43,597 nt of DNA, from the NCBI GenBank assembly GCA_964399465.1, contig CAYNRA010000017.1, positions 1 through 43,597 of the forward strand, written 5' to 3'. The notes under the pieces are model-generated. The model worked only from the letters and a program-made list of their open reading frames with translations, searched no databases and was not told the DNA's origin. Of the stretch, positions 34,136 through 42,561 are shown piece after piece. The first letter of the stretch is position 1. Each line of letters starts with the position of its first letter. Made by a program: the position numbers and the translations under genes. The DNA is from CAYNRA01 sp964399465 (lineage in GTDB: Bacteria; Bacteroidota; Bacteroidia; Cytophagales; Spirosomataceae).

Positions 34136-35113
34136 CTAAGGGCAGCGAATACCATCAGGGATAATATATCCTATCTTGAAACAGATAAATACGTACATAT
34201 CATTCCCAGCAACAGTCCCACGCTCTGCCCCTATTCCAAGTTCTGGAAGCGATAAAACGGTGGTTGTCTCCGCTCCAGTCGGTAACCCTCTGCCCGTTAG
34301 CAGGTCACGCAAACGAGGAATTCTATCTCGATTTACACGAGCAGCCGTTCGTTCTACTTGTCTTTGCAACATTGTTCCCCAAACAACTCGGTCATTGTAT
34401 AAATCGGTAGGTACTACCAAAGTAGGATTCCTTGTCAAGTTAGGATTGGCAAACTCTGCGCGAACATCATCTAAGTAATCTGTACCCGTAAACCGAAGTT
34501 GTGCACTTGCACCAAACGTATAACTTCCTTTGATGATTTCAAATCCAATTCCCACAGGTAATTGATACGTATTTTTCTTGTAGGGAGAAGCAAACAATGG
34601 ATTCATTCCTTGTCCTTCTGTTCCGAGAGGTTGCAAACTTGTCCACTCTCGCCCAACCGAAACAGGCAGACGGGCCATAGGATTGTGCCAAAGATACCCC
34701 GCACCCACCGAGAGGTACGGATAAAAAATGGAAGCTGATTGTCTATAATTTGACTCCAAGGGAATTAAATAATAACGCGCTTCTAATTGAATACTTTTGA
34801 TGTCATTACGAACGTGCAAATTGCGTGCGAACAAGATGTCATCAGGAGAGTAGAAATCATCAGCTCCAATTCTGGTCCAAGAAATACTTGCTCCCACTTT
34901 TAGATAGGGATTCATTTGTCGCAATCCGCTGAGAGTTGCTCCCCAACGATAACCTTGGCCGGGGCTTGTGACGGGCGCTAAATCACCGATAAAGCGAGAG
35001 ACACCGACTTGAGCTTCTACGGTATTAAATTCCTCAAAACGAGACTGGGCATACATTGTAGATACTCCCAAAAAACAACAGGTAAAAACGAGTCGCAGGC
35101 ATAGTGAATACAT
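34136..35113 (-). CDS. DUF6089-type outer-membrane beta-barrel protein
   Basis: A 325-residue protein from the preferred ATG at 35113, which gives a signal peptide ending STMYAQ. An upstream in-frame ATG at 35188 would add 25 residues and break the signal. The mature part starts FNTVEAQVGVSRFIGDLAP and continues as alternating strands with SIQLEARYYL and YLSVGAGYLWH, the pattern of the small barrel family (DUF6089) of Bacteroidota. It is probably an outer-membrane protein of unknown function. The C-terminal region has no extra domain. Its stop is one base from that of tamB, so the two transcripts must overlap at their 3' ends. Confidence 0.85.
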   Translation of the reverse strand: MYSLCLRLVFTCCFLGVSTMYAQSRFEEFNTVEAQVGVSRFIGDLAPVTSPGQGYRWGATLSGLRQMNPYLKVGASISWTRIGADDFYSPDDILFARNLHVRNDIKSIQLEARYYLIPLESNYRQSASIFYPYLSVGAGYLWHNPMARLPVSVGREWTSLQPLGTEGQGMNPLFASPYKKNTYQLPVGIGFEIIKGSYTFGASAQLRFTGTDYLDDVRAEFANPNLTRNPTLVVPTDLYNDRVVWGTMLQRQVERTAARVNRDRIPRLRDLLTGRGLPTGAETTTVLSLPELGIGAERGTVAGNDMYVFICFKIGYIIPDGIRCP

Positions 35114-35344
35114 ATATTTTATCGACAAGAAGAAGAAATTGATTATTTCATTGAACGAAAAGGTACGAATGATATACGAAAAATACATCTAATTTGTCTA
35201 AATAGCCTAAATTTTCATCCGCGAGAGAGAAGCTTATAGAATAAATGTACGGCATTTCTTGCAACGCAAAGCGAATATATAGAAATTTGCACTTTAAAAA
35301 TTCGTCGTACAAGACAACCATCCCCGTACCTCGTTTTTTCTCTT

Positions 35345-37237
35345 ATGAGCGACGCTATCAAACACGAATGTGGTATTGCCCTCATTCGCCTTCGCAAGCC
35401 ACTCGACTATTACATCGAGAAATATGGCACGCCGTTATACGGTATCAATAGACTTTACGTCATGATGGAAAAGCAAACCAACCGCGGCCAAGATGGCGCA
35501 GGAGTTGCTAACGTCAAAATTGACGTTCCACCTGGACACAGGTACATCAGTAGGTATAGATCCGTAGAAAACCGTCCAGTAGTGGATATTTTCAATAAAA
35601 TCAACGAAAAATTCAGAGCTTTACTCAAGTCAGATCCTGATAAGATGAAAGACGCGCGTTGGTTGCAAGAAAACCTTCCTTTTACTGGAGAAGTATGGTT
35701 GGGTCATCTTCGGTATGGTACACATGGCCGCAATGAAATCGAGAATTGCCACCCCATGCTGCGACAAAGTAATTGGCGAAGCAAAAATCTAGTGTGTGCA
35801 GGAAATTTCAACATGACAAATGCCGAAGAGCTTTTCAAGAAATTGGTCAAGCTTGGACAGCATCCGAAAGACAAGGGAGACACGGTTACGGTCATGGAGA
35901 AAATCGGGCATTTTCTGGACGAGGAAAACCAACGCGTTTTTGAGCGGTTTAAGGGCATTTATGAAAACCCCGCTTTATCTGATATTATTGAAGATAACAT
36001 GGACTTGAACCGCGTTCTTCACCGTTCTTGCCGTGATTTTGATGGCGGCTATGCCATGGCAGGGATTACGGGCTATGGCGCTTCCTTTGTAGTCAGAGAC
36101 CCCGCCGGTATTCGTCCGGCCTATTATTGGGCAAACGAAGAAGTAGTAGTCGTTGCCTCTGAAAGACCCGCCATCAAGGCAGCGTTTGGAGCAAGCTACG
36201 AAGAAATCAAAGAAATACAACCCGGCAATGCGTTGATAATTGATAAACGCGGAGAATACAACGAAATGAACATTCTCACGCCGACCGTCCGTAAATCGTG
36301 TAGTTTTGAACGCATTTATTTCTCACGCGGCTCTGACCCACAAATTTACCAAGAACGCAAAGAGTTGGGCAAGCTGTTGATTCCACAGGTACTGCAAGCC
36401 ATTGATTATGACATTGAGAATACTGTTTTCTCTTATATTCCAAATACAGCGGAAGCGGCTTATTTCGGATTAATTGAAGGCATGGAGACGTATGTAAATC
36501 AATGGAAAAAAGATAAAATCAAACAAGGAAATCTTTCAGATGAGGAGTTGGATACATTATTGAATTTCCAACCTAGATTCGAGAAATTAGTTTCCAAAGA
36601 TGTGAAATTGCGGACATTTATCACGAACGACGATGACCGAAGTGAGATGGTTTCCCATGTCTATGAAATGACACACGGAGTTATCAAAAAAGGGATTGAC
36701 ACCATTGTTGTCATTGACGATTCTATCGTTCGAGGCACAACATTGGAAAAAAGTATTCTCAAGTTATTGGATAAATTAGGGCCAAAGAAAATCGTCATTG
36801 TTTCATCCGCACCACAGATTCGTTATCCCGATTGCTACGGAATTGATATGTCCAAAATAAAGGAATTTGTAGCATTCCGGGCGATGCTTGGCTTACTCAA
36901 AGACCGTGGTTTGGATTATCTTCGCCATGAGGTTTATGCTTCATGTGTCGGTTTATTAGAAACAGGAAGAGCGCAAGAAGAGAACATTGTAAAGAAATTA
37001 TTTGAACCATTTACGGACGATGAAATTTCAGAGAAAATCGCTGAAATCATTCGTCCAGCAGATATTAGAGCAGAAGTCCAGGTTGTTTATCAAACCGTTG
37101 ACAACTTGCACAAGGCTTGTCCGAATCACGTAGGTGACTGGTATTTTACAGGAGATTACCCGACAAATGGTGGAAATCGCGTCGTTAACAAAGCCTTTAT
37201 CAATTTCATGGAAGGTAAGACAGTTCGGGCTTATTAA
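35345..37237 (+). CDS. Amidophosphoribosyltransferase-type protein (PurF family, long form)
   Basis: A 630-residue protein with an N-terminal class II glutamine amidotransferase domain and a phosphoribosyltransferase domain. HECG puts the expected catalytic cysteine at residue 9, so an eight-residue leader would have to be removed. NRGQDGAG, LGHLRYGTHG and FVVRDPAGIRP are typical of the first domain. The PRPP loop VIDDSIVRGTT is at about 456-466. It is over 100 residues longer than ordinary PurF, with extra sequence around 55-100 and 150-220. Bacteroidota often carry such a long paralog besides a normal purF, so the first step of purine synthesis is possible but not proven here. Single gene, with a terminator downstream. 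Confidence 0.88.
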   Translation: MSDAIKHECGIALIRLRKPLDYYIEKYGTPLYGINRLYVMMEKQTNRGQDGAGVANVKIDVPPGHRYISRYRSVENRPVVDIFNKINEKFRALLKSDPDKMKDARWLQENLPFTGEVWLGHLRYGTHGRNEIENCHPMLRQSNWRSKNLVCAGNFNMTNAEELFKKLVKLGQHPKDKGDTVTVMEKIGHFLDEENQRVFERFKGIYENPALSDIIEDNMDLNRVLHRSCRDFDGGYAMAGITGYGASFVVRDPAGIRPAYYWANEEVVVVASERPAIKAAFGASYEEIKEIQPGNALIIDKRGEYNEMNILTPTVRKSCSFERIYFSRGSDPQIYQERKELGKLLIPQVLQAIDYDIENTVFSYIPNTAEAAYFGLIEGMETYVNQWKKDKIKQGNLSDEELDTLLNFQPRFEKLVSKDVKLRTFITNDDDRSEMVSHVYEMTHGVIKKGIDTIVVIDDSIVRGTTLEKSILKLLDKLGPKKIVIVSSAPQIRYPDCYGIDMSKIKEFVAFRAMLGLLKDRGLDYLRHEVYASCVGLLETGRAQEENIVKKLFEPFTDDEISEKIAEIIRPADIRAEVQVVYQTVDNLHKACPNHVGDWYFTGDYPTNGGNRVVNKAFINFMEGKTVRAY

Positions 37238-37261
37238 TTGAAGAAAAGCAACTATAAAAAG

Positions 37262-37300
37262 AATTCCCCAGTGTAAGTACTCTGGGGAATTTATTATTTA
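37262..37300 (+). terminator. Terminator after the PurF-type gene
   Basis: AATTCCCCAG (37262-37271) pairs with CTGGGGAATT (37282-37291) over a ten-base loop, followed by TATTATTTA. It begins 24 bases after the stop codon. It could also stop the small minus-strand gene beyond it. Confidence 0.75.
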
Positions 37301-37343
37301 AACAACTACATAAAGAAAAGAAACAATTAACAAAAGTGGGCGA

Positions 37344-37493
37344 TTACGCGGTTGCTTTTGTCTTTTTTTTACTAGGAAGTGCGAAAACATTCGCTGTTAC
37401 CTCTTGAACCCCAATCATTCTAAGGCAGTCTTTGATGCTTAAAATAGCCGATGAGTCCGAAGTAACGGGCTTTGTGGTAAGTTTATCTTCCAT
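37344..37493 (-). CDS. Small 49-residue protein of unknown function
   Basis: A 49-codon open frame beginning MEDKLTTKPV and ending in a basic tail SKKKTKATA. An in-frame ATG 11 codons upstream (37526) would give 60 residues. The middle (about SAILSIKDCLRMIGVQEVTANVFAL) could form a short helix and strand. No family is recognised. Support for a real gene comes from the near-perfect promoter 40-70 bases upstream and from its isolation between a terminator and an unrelated gene. It could act as a small regulator or simply be the coding part of a small RNA. Function is not inferable. Confidence 0.55.
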   Translation of the reverse strand: MEDKLTTKPVTSDSSAILSIKDCLRMIGVQEVTANVFALPSKKKTKATA

Positions 37494-37535
37494 GATAAAT
37501 TCAGTTTTGAATGATGAAATGTACAAACGACTCTA

Positions 37536-37566
37536 CAAAGGTAAATCAGGTAGCGAAATTTCGCAA
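37536..37566 (-). promoter_or_regulatory. Near-perfect Bacteroidota promoter of the 49-codon gene
   Basis: On the minus strand TTTTG (ending with TTG at 37564-37566) is followed after exactly 20 bases by TACCTTTG (37536-37543). Start of transcription would fall around 37530, leaving a leader of about 35 bases. Confidence 0.75.
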
Positions 37567-37702
37567 AATAAATTTGATTTATTTATTAAGTGGTTTTCGC
37601 TAAGCTATAAAAATCGGATTCCTGCTCGATTTACGAACAAAAATTGCCATTTTCAGGTTACTTTAGACGAGAATTACCACAAAATCGCTCAACAAAAAGA
37701 TT

Positions 37703-38446
37703 ATGCAAACACTCCTACTTCGCTTCTGTTTCATCGCAAGTTTGATTTTGTCTGTTACCTTGACAGGAAACGCCCAAAATGCCGATAAAAAGTCAGAAGA
37801 ATTAGCCAAACAAGTTCTAAAAGCCATGGGTGGCAAAAAAGCGTGGGACAATACCCGCCATATTTCTTGGAATTTCTTTGGTGCTAGAACCCTAACTTGG
37901 GACAAATGGACAGGAAATGTACGCATAGAAACACCTGATAACCAAACCATTTACCTCCTCAATGTCCAAAATATGACGGGCAAAGCAATGGTAAAAGGAC
38001 AAATCATTACCCAAGCGGATAGCTTGCAAAAAGCATTAACACAAGCAAAAAACATTTGGATTAACGACTCCTATTGGTTGGTAATGCCGTATAAATTATT
38101 GGACCCAGGCGTGACACTCCGGTACCAAGGACAGCAAAAAACAGAAAAAGGAACGCTAGCAGACGTCATTGAACTAACTTTTTCGGCCGTTGGCGTAACT
38201 CCTGACAATAAATACTTGGTTTATTTCGACCCAACTTCTCACTTAGTCACTCAATGGGCTTATTTTGCTAAAAATACAGACGAAAAACCACGCTTTGTAC
38301 TCCCATGGGAAGAATACAAAACCTTTGGGAAAATCCAGCTCTCAGGAGAAAGAGGCCCGCGTGACTTGACCAATATCGGCGTATTCTCTACTCTTCCTGA
38401 CCAAGTTTATACTGAATTTACTAAACCTGCACACATTACAAACTAA
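37703..38446 (+). CDS. Exported LolA-like periplasmic protein of unknown function
   Basis: A 247-residue protein with a signal peptide (about 1-24, ending GNA-Q). After it comes SEELAKQVLKAMGGKKAW, a helix common at the start of LolA/LolB-like or outer-membrane lipoprotein-sorting-like folds, followed by alternating beta-strands (about 55-235). No lipobox cysteine is at the cleavage site, so it should be soluble in the periplasm. Gene hemH follows after nine bases, strong evidence for an operon. A connection with haem or membrane lipid handling is possible but only suggested by position. Family assignment is moderate. Confidence 0.7.
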   Translation: MQTLLLRFCFIASLILSVTLTGNAQNADKKSEELAKQVLKAMGGKKAWDNTRHISWNFFGARTLTWDKWTGNVRIETPDNQTIYLLNVQNMTGKAMVKGQIITQADSLQKALTQAKNIWINDSYWLVMPYKLLDPGVTLRYQGQQKTEKGTLADVIELTFSAVGVTPDNKYLVYFDPTSHLVTQWAYFAKNTDEKPRFVLPWEEYKTFGKIQLSGERGPRDLTNIGVFSTLPDQVYTEFTKPAHITN

Positions 38447-38455
38447 CAACTACTC

Positions 38456-39472
38456 GTGAAAAAAACCGGTGTTTTAATCGTTAATTTAGGTACTCCTGAT
38501 AGTCCAAGTACCCCTGATGTACGCAAATATTTACGTCAATTTTTGATGGATGGACGCGTCATCGACTTTCCGTTTATCCCAAGATGGATGCTTGTAAATT
38601 TAATCATTGCGCCTTTCCGTTCGCCTAAGTCAGCTAAAACCTACCGTGAACTCTGGACAGATAGAGGCTCTCCACTTAAATTTTACGGCCAAGATAATGA
38701 AGTGGCTCTGCAAGAAAAACTCGGTGACGAATACGTCGTTCGGCTTGCCATGCGCTATCAAAGTCCCAGCATTGAAAGTGGACTTGAGGAGTTTCGGAGA
38801 ATGGGTGTATCAAAAATCATCGTGCTCCCTTTCTTCCCTCAGTATGCGTCAGCCACTACAGGGTCTGTTTACGAGGAAGTCATGCGCTTGGTGACAAAAT
38901 GGCAAGTTATTCCTGAAATGAGTTTCATTAATAATTTCTATGACCATCCCCTGTTTATCAAAGGATTTGTAGATAATGCACAAAAACACATAAAAGAGCA
39001 CGAATACGATCATTTCATATTCAGTTACCACGGCATTCCAGCAAGGCAAATCCGAAAAGGAGACTGTACAAAGGAAGTATGTAAATTAGGAAGTTGCTGC
39101 GATACCATTCATGCACTCAACCAACATTGCTACAGAGCACAATGCTTTGAAACAACCCGTTTGCTTGTGAAGGAACTTGGTTTGAAAGAAGGAAGCTACA
39201 CGACCTGCTTTCAGTCAAGACTTGGCAAAGAAACATGGGTGCAGCCTTATACAGAGGATACCATCAAAGAATTAGCCAAAAAAGGTATCAAACGCGTACT
39301 TGCCTTCTCTCCTGCATTTGTAGCTGACTGCCTGGAAACTACCATTGAGGTTGGAGAAGAATACAAAGAACTTTTCGAGGAAAAAGGGGGCGAACATTGG
39401 GAATTGGTTGAAAGTCTAAACGACTCTGACAATTGGGTTGAATTATTAGCTGACTTAACAAGAAAAGCGTAA
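38456..39472 (+). CDS. hemH: Ferrochelatase
   Basis: A 338-residue enzyme that inserts iron into protoporphyrin IX, the last step of protohaem synthesis. GVLIVNLGTPDSP opens the protein, FFPQYASATTGS lies at 126-137, the catalytic histidine is in SYHGIPARQI near 190-199, and SRLGKETWVQPYTED and the final FVADCLETTIEVGEEY fit the family. It uses a GTG start nine bases after the LolA-like gene. Between 204 and 230 it carries six cysteines (204, 209, 214, 215, 225, 230), a pattern linked to an internal iron-sulfur cluster in some bacterial ferrochelatases. A terminator follows. Secure identification. Confidence 0.96.
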   Translation: MKKTGVLIVNLGTPDSPSTPDVRKYLRQFLMDGRVIDFPFIPRWMLVNLIIAPFRSPKSAKTYRELWTDRGSPLKFYGQDNEVALQEKLGDEYVVRLAMRYQSPSIESGLEEFRRMGVSKIIVLPFFPQYASATTGSVYEEVMRLVTKWQVIPEMSFINNFYDHPLFIKGFVDNAQKHIKEHEYDHFIFSYHGIPARQIRKGDCTKEVCKLGSCCDTIHALNQHCYRAQCFETTRLLVKELGLKEGSYTTCFQSRLGKETWVQPYTEDTIKELAKKGIKRVLAFSPAFVADCLETTIEVGEEYKELFEEKGGEHWELVESLNDSDNWVELLADLTRKA

Positions 39473-39492
39473 TTTATTCCTCTTATTCACAC

Positions 39493-39529
39493 AAAAAACT
39501 CCTTGCAGTCATTCTGTAAGGAGTTTTTT
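39493..39529. terminator. Bidirectional terminator between hemH and the epimerase gene
   Basis: AAAAAACTCCTT (39493-39504) pairs with AAGGAGTTTTTT (39518-39529), with four further pairs inside and a five-base loop. It serves the converging hemH and epimerase transcripts. Confidence 0.9.
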
Positions 39530-39548
39530 GTGAATGGATAGCGCTCAA

Positions 39549-40619
39549 TTATTTCAAGATAGGAGCTAAAATAGCCTTATTTTCATCAAGCCAAGCCGTA
39601 ATTTCTTCTACAATTTGCTCCATCCCGATTTCAGGTTTCCAGCCTGTCCGTTCTGTTACTTTCGAATTATCTGTTTGGTACAAACGAATATCGGCAGGTC
39701 TGTTTTCAGCTACACGTGTAATCGGGATGGTCTTGCCTGTTACTCGTTGACAAATTTCGGTTAATTCTTGAAGAGAAACGCTAACTTCACGTCCACCACC
39801 GACATTAAAAATCTCTCCGTTTATTTGTTCTAAGTGGTGAATTTGCCAATCAACCAATCTATACAAATCCTTGACATGCAGCATATCTCGCGTTTGTTTG
39901 CCTAATCCACCGTACCCAATATAGGCAAGCGATTGCTCAAAGAAGTGTTTGGCAATCCAGAGAACCATCACACCTTGGTCCACTTTTCCCATTTGCCACG
40001 GGCCCGTCAGTACACCACAACGGTTGATGACGGTTTGTAATCCATAAAATTCTTGGTATTCTTGAATCAATAATTCGGAAGCCAATTTGGTTGTACCATA
40101 CAATGACCTAGCTCCATCTAAAGGAAAATCCTCCGCAATCCCCTTGTCTGACACTCCCCGGATCGGCTGTTCTTTGGCTAATTCAAATCGCGTATCTGAC
40201 TCCACATAATGAAGTTTTTCTATTGCCTTGATAGGATAAACCCGGCTAGTGGACAAAAAGATAAACTGCGCTTTTGCACGCACAGCATAGTTGAGGCAGT
40301 TGACCGTCCCGACCAAATTGGTATTGATGAGATAATCAGGTGAGCCCCCATTTAATCCAGCTAACACCGAAGGTTCCGCAGATGCTTCAATAACCGTATC
40401 TACGAGAGGCAAGCTATCGAAATCTTCTTTGTTCCGAATATCTCCATGAACGAAATGGATTCCTGCTGCTGCGAGACGAGGGAGGTTCAGTTCAGAGCCT
40501 TTTCGTTTCAAATTATCCAAACAATAAATTTGATAGTCAGGGTAAGTAAATTTTAGGGACATGGCCAAAGAAGAGCCAACAAAACCAGCACCGCCGGTAA
40601 TCAGAATAGATTTTGACAT
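39549..40619 (-). CDS. NAD-dependent nucleotide-sugar epimerase/dehydratase
   Basis: A 356-residue extended short-chain dehydrogenase. GGAGFVGS at 9-16 binds NAD, GDIRN near 59-63 contacts the adenine, STSRVYP carries the active-site serine region, and YGTTK is the Y-x-x-x-K catalytic pair. GEIFNVGGG and the C-terminal helix complete the sugar-nucleotide pocket. The pattern is closest to CDP-tyvelose/paratose 2-epimerase-like members, but UDP-sugar epimerases are not excluded. The substrate is presumably an activated sugar used for surface polysaccharide. It is alone, with no other polysaccharide gene nearby. Confidence 0.88.
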   Translation of the reverse strand: MSKSILITGGAGFVGSSLAMSLKFTYPDYQIYCLDNLKRKGSELNLPRLAAAGIHFVHGDIRNKEDFDSLPLVDTVIEASAEPSVLAGLNGGSPDYLINTNLVGTVNCLNYAVRAKAQFIFLSTSRVYPIKAIEKLHYVESDTRFELAKEQPIRGVSDKGIAEDFPLDGARSLYGTTKLASELLIQEYQEFYGLQTVINRCGVLTGPWQMGKVDQGVMVLWIAKHFFEQSLAYIGYGGLGKQTRDMLHVKDLYRLVDWQIHHLEQINGEIFNVGGGREVSVSLQELTEICQRVTGKTIPITRVAENRPADIRLYQTDNSKVTERTGWKPEIGMEQIVEEITAWLDENKAILAPILK

Positions 40620-40654
40620 ATATGTTCTAAATAAGTAATCGATACACAGTTATA

Positions 40655-40662
40655 CAAAGATA
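40655..40662 (-). promoter_or_regulatory. -7 element of the epimerase gene
   Basis: On the minus strand TATCTTTG is an exact TAnnTTTG match about 35 bases ahead of the ATG. The -33 region reads GTTAAC, an imperfect match. Confidence 0.5.
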
Positions 40663-40714
40663 AAACCTTATTCTATAAGTTAACTCTTCTAATGAATTAC
40701 CTTTCTTTTCGTTA

Positions 40715-40745
40715 TTGGCATTCTCTCCAAAAAAATGTACATTTG
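40715..40745 (+). promoter_or_regulatory. Near-perfect promoter of the enoyl-CoA hydratase gene
   Basis: TTG (40715-40717) is followed after exactly 20 bases by TACATTTG (40738-40745). The ATG is 36 bases further on. This is one of the two best promoter matches in the window. Confidence 0.75.
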
Positions 40746-40781
40746 AGGTATTCTCATCCCAACTAAAACCCATTTATACGT

Positions 40782-41564
40782 ATGTATCAACATCTTATTT
40801 TTGACAAAAAAGACCAAGTAGCCACCATTACCTTGCATCGCCCTGATGTCTTTCACGCATTGAGTACCGCTTTGATTCAAGAAATTACACAAGCCGTGCA
40901 AGATGCTGCGCAAGACAATACCATTCGCGTAGTTATTTTGACAGGTTCAGGAGATAGAGCTTTCTGTTCTGGTGCTGATCTAAAAGCAGGTCTAGAATCC
41001 TCTCCACGCCCTTTGGGTGATACACTTCGTGAGAATTATAATCCCATGATTCAGGCAATTCGTTCTACACCCAAACCCATTATTTGCAAATTAAACGGTG
41101 TAGCTGCGGGGGCAGGCTTGTCGCTTGCGCTGGCTTGTGATATGATTATCGCGCGTGAGGACACGTATATTTCCGAATTATTTATTGGTATCGGACTTAT
41201 GCCCGATGCAGGTTCTATGTATTTTTTACCTAGATTGGTCGGGATGCAACGCACTTTTGAACTTTGTAGTACAGGAAGAAAGGTTGCAATCCAGGAAGCT
41301 GTTCAGCTCGGATTAGTAACTGAAATGCACCCGTGGGAGGAACTCGATAAACGAATGGAGGAATTGATTGCCTATTATGCACAAGCCCCAACATTTGCTA
41401 TCGGACAGATGAAGAAAGTGCTCAACGCCAGTCTAAATTCTACATTAGAAGAAGTCTTGGAGGCAGAGGCGGTCGGGCAAACAGCTTGTGGCGTAACAAA
41501 TGATTTCGGCGAAGGCGTAATGGCATTCTTACAAAAAAGAAAACCAGTTTTTAAGGGTAAGTAA
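40782..41564 (+). CDS. Enoyl-CoA hydratase/isomerase family protein (PaaG-like)
   Basis: A 260-residue crotonase-fold enzyme. The oxyanion-hole residues lie in FCSGADLKAG at 61-70 and NGVAAGAG at 105-112. GLMPDAGSMYFLPRLVG, with Asp142, resembles PaaG, the ring 1,2-epoxyphenylacetyl-CoA isomerase, in which an aspartate at this place is catalytic; the two glutamates of true hydratases are not evident. No phenylacetate pathway gene is near, so the name is a family match only. Cytosolic, acting on a coenzyme A thioester. It has its own strong promoter and no clear terminator. Confidence 0.88.
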   Translation: MYQHLIFDKKDQVATITLHRPDVFHALSTALIQEITQAVQDAAQDNTIRVVILTGSGDRAFCSGADLKAGLESSPRPLGDTLRENYNPMIQAIRSTPKPIICKLNGVAAGAGLSLALACDMIIAREDTYISELFIGIGLMPDAGSMYFLPRLVGMQRTFELCSTGRKVAIQEAVQLGLVTEMHPWEELDKRMEELIAYYAQAPTFAIGQMKKVLNASLNSTLEEVLEAEAVGQTACGVTNDFGEGVMAFLQKRKPVFKGK

Positions 41565-41620
41565 ACAAGAAATACCTTGCGTTCATCTTGTCGTATGTAA
41601 AACTTAACGCAAACAACTTC

Positions 41621-42553
41621 TTATTTTTTGAACTTTTGAAAGCCCCATTCCGAATAGTCTGCTGCCAAGCGAAATGTTTGGCAGTGGGCTTCAATAATCG
41701 TAGCTATTTGCGGAGAATATCCTCCACCCATTGAAATCACCAGCGGAATATTTCGCTCACTCGCAGCCTGAATCACACGTCTATCCCGTTCTTGGCACCC
41801 TTCCATCGTCATCCCTAATTTACCTAATTTATCCGTTGACAAAACATCCACTCCAGAAATAAAGAATAAAAAATCTGGGTTTACCGTGTCTAAAAGTAAG
41901 GATAAATGGAAATCCAATAAACGAAGATACGCGTCATCCTCTGTTCCTGTAGGCAAGGCAATATCCAAATCGGATATTTCTTTTTTGAGTGGATAATTGT
42001 CTTTTCCGTGCATTGAAAAAGTAAAAACTTCAGGTCTATTTTGAAAAATAACCGCCGTGCCATTTCCCTGATGCACATCGAGGTCAATGACCAAAATTTG
42101 TTTACTCAACCCATTTTGTAGGAGAAACTCTGCACCAACTGCCACATCATTCAACAAACAAAATCCTTCCCCTCTGTCTGGGTAGGCATGATGTGTTCCT
42201 CCAGCGATATTCATGCTGATACCGTACTGTAAAGCATATTGGCAACACAAAATAGTACCTTGCGTGATGAGCCATTCCCTTTCGATGAGTTTTCCAGTGA
42301 CCGGGAAACCAATTTTTCGTTCCATTTTTGGGTCAATCGCCACGTCTTGTAGTGCCTTCACATACGTTTCATCATGCACGCCCAAAATATACCGATTGAT
42401 ATCTGATTGAAGAACGGGCGTGAAGAAATGAGCAGATTCAACCGTTCCTTCGTAGATTAATTGTTCAGGAATAAGCTCGTATTTCAACATAGGGAAACGA
42501 TGTCCTTCGGGCAATGGATGTTTATAAATCGAGTGATAGGCAATTTTTAGCAT
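41621..42553 (-). CDS. Histone deacetylase family (class II-like) hydrolase
   Basis: A 310-residue protein from ATG at 42553, eight bases after the folA stop; a TTG seven codons upstream would overlap folA. The arginase/deacetylase fold motifs are present: GGTHHAY with the paired active-site histidines, GFCLLND, the zinc ligands in DLDVHQGNGT, the aspartate in SGVDVLSTDKLG, and GGGYSP. Bacterial members of this family cleave amide bonds such as acetylpolyamines or acetyl-lysine. Substrate undetermined. It is co-transcribed with folA, but no functional link is known to me. Confidence 0.92.
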   Translation of the reverse strand: MLKIAYHSIYKHPLPEGHRFPMLKYELIPEQLIYEGTVESAHFFTPVLQSDINRYILGVHDETYVKALQDVAIDPKMERKIGFPVTGKLIEREWLITQGTILCCQYALQYGISMNIAGGTHHAYPDRGEGFCLLNDVAVGAEFLLQNGLSKQILVIDLDVHQGNGTAVIFQNRPEVFTFSMHGKDNYPLKKEISDLDIALPTGTEDDAYLRLLDFHLSLLLDTVNPDFLFFISGVDVLSTDKLGKLGMTMEGCQERDRRVIQAASERNIPLVISMGGGYSPQIATIIEAHCQTFRLAADYSEWGFQKFKK

Positions 42554-42561
42554 CGCATTTT

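Noticed and set aside
37432..37788. Plus-strand open frame of 118 codons before the LolA-like gene
   Set aside because: It overlaps both the 49-codon gene and the signal-peptide-bearing start of the LolA-like gene and has low-quality protein composition.
41577..41612. Possible terminator between the enoyl-CoA hydratase and deacetylase genes
   Set aside because: A seven-base stem with a 22-base loop is too weak to call.
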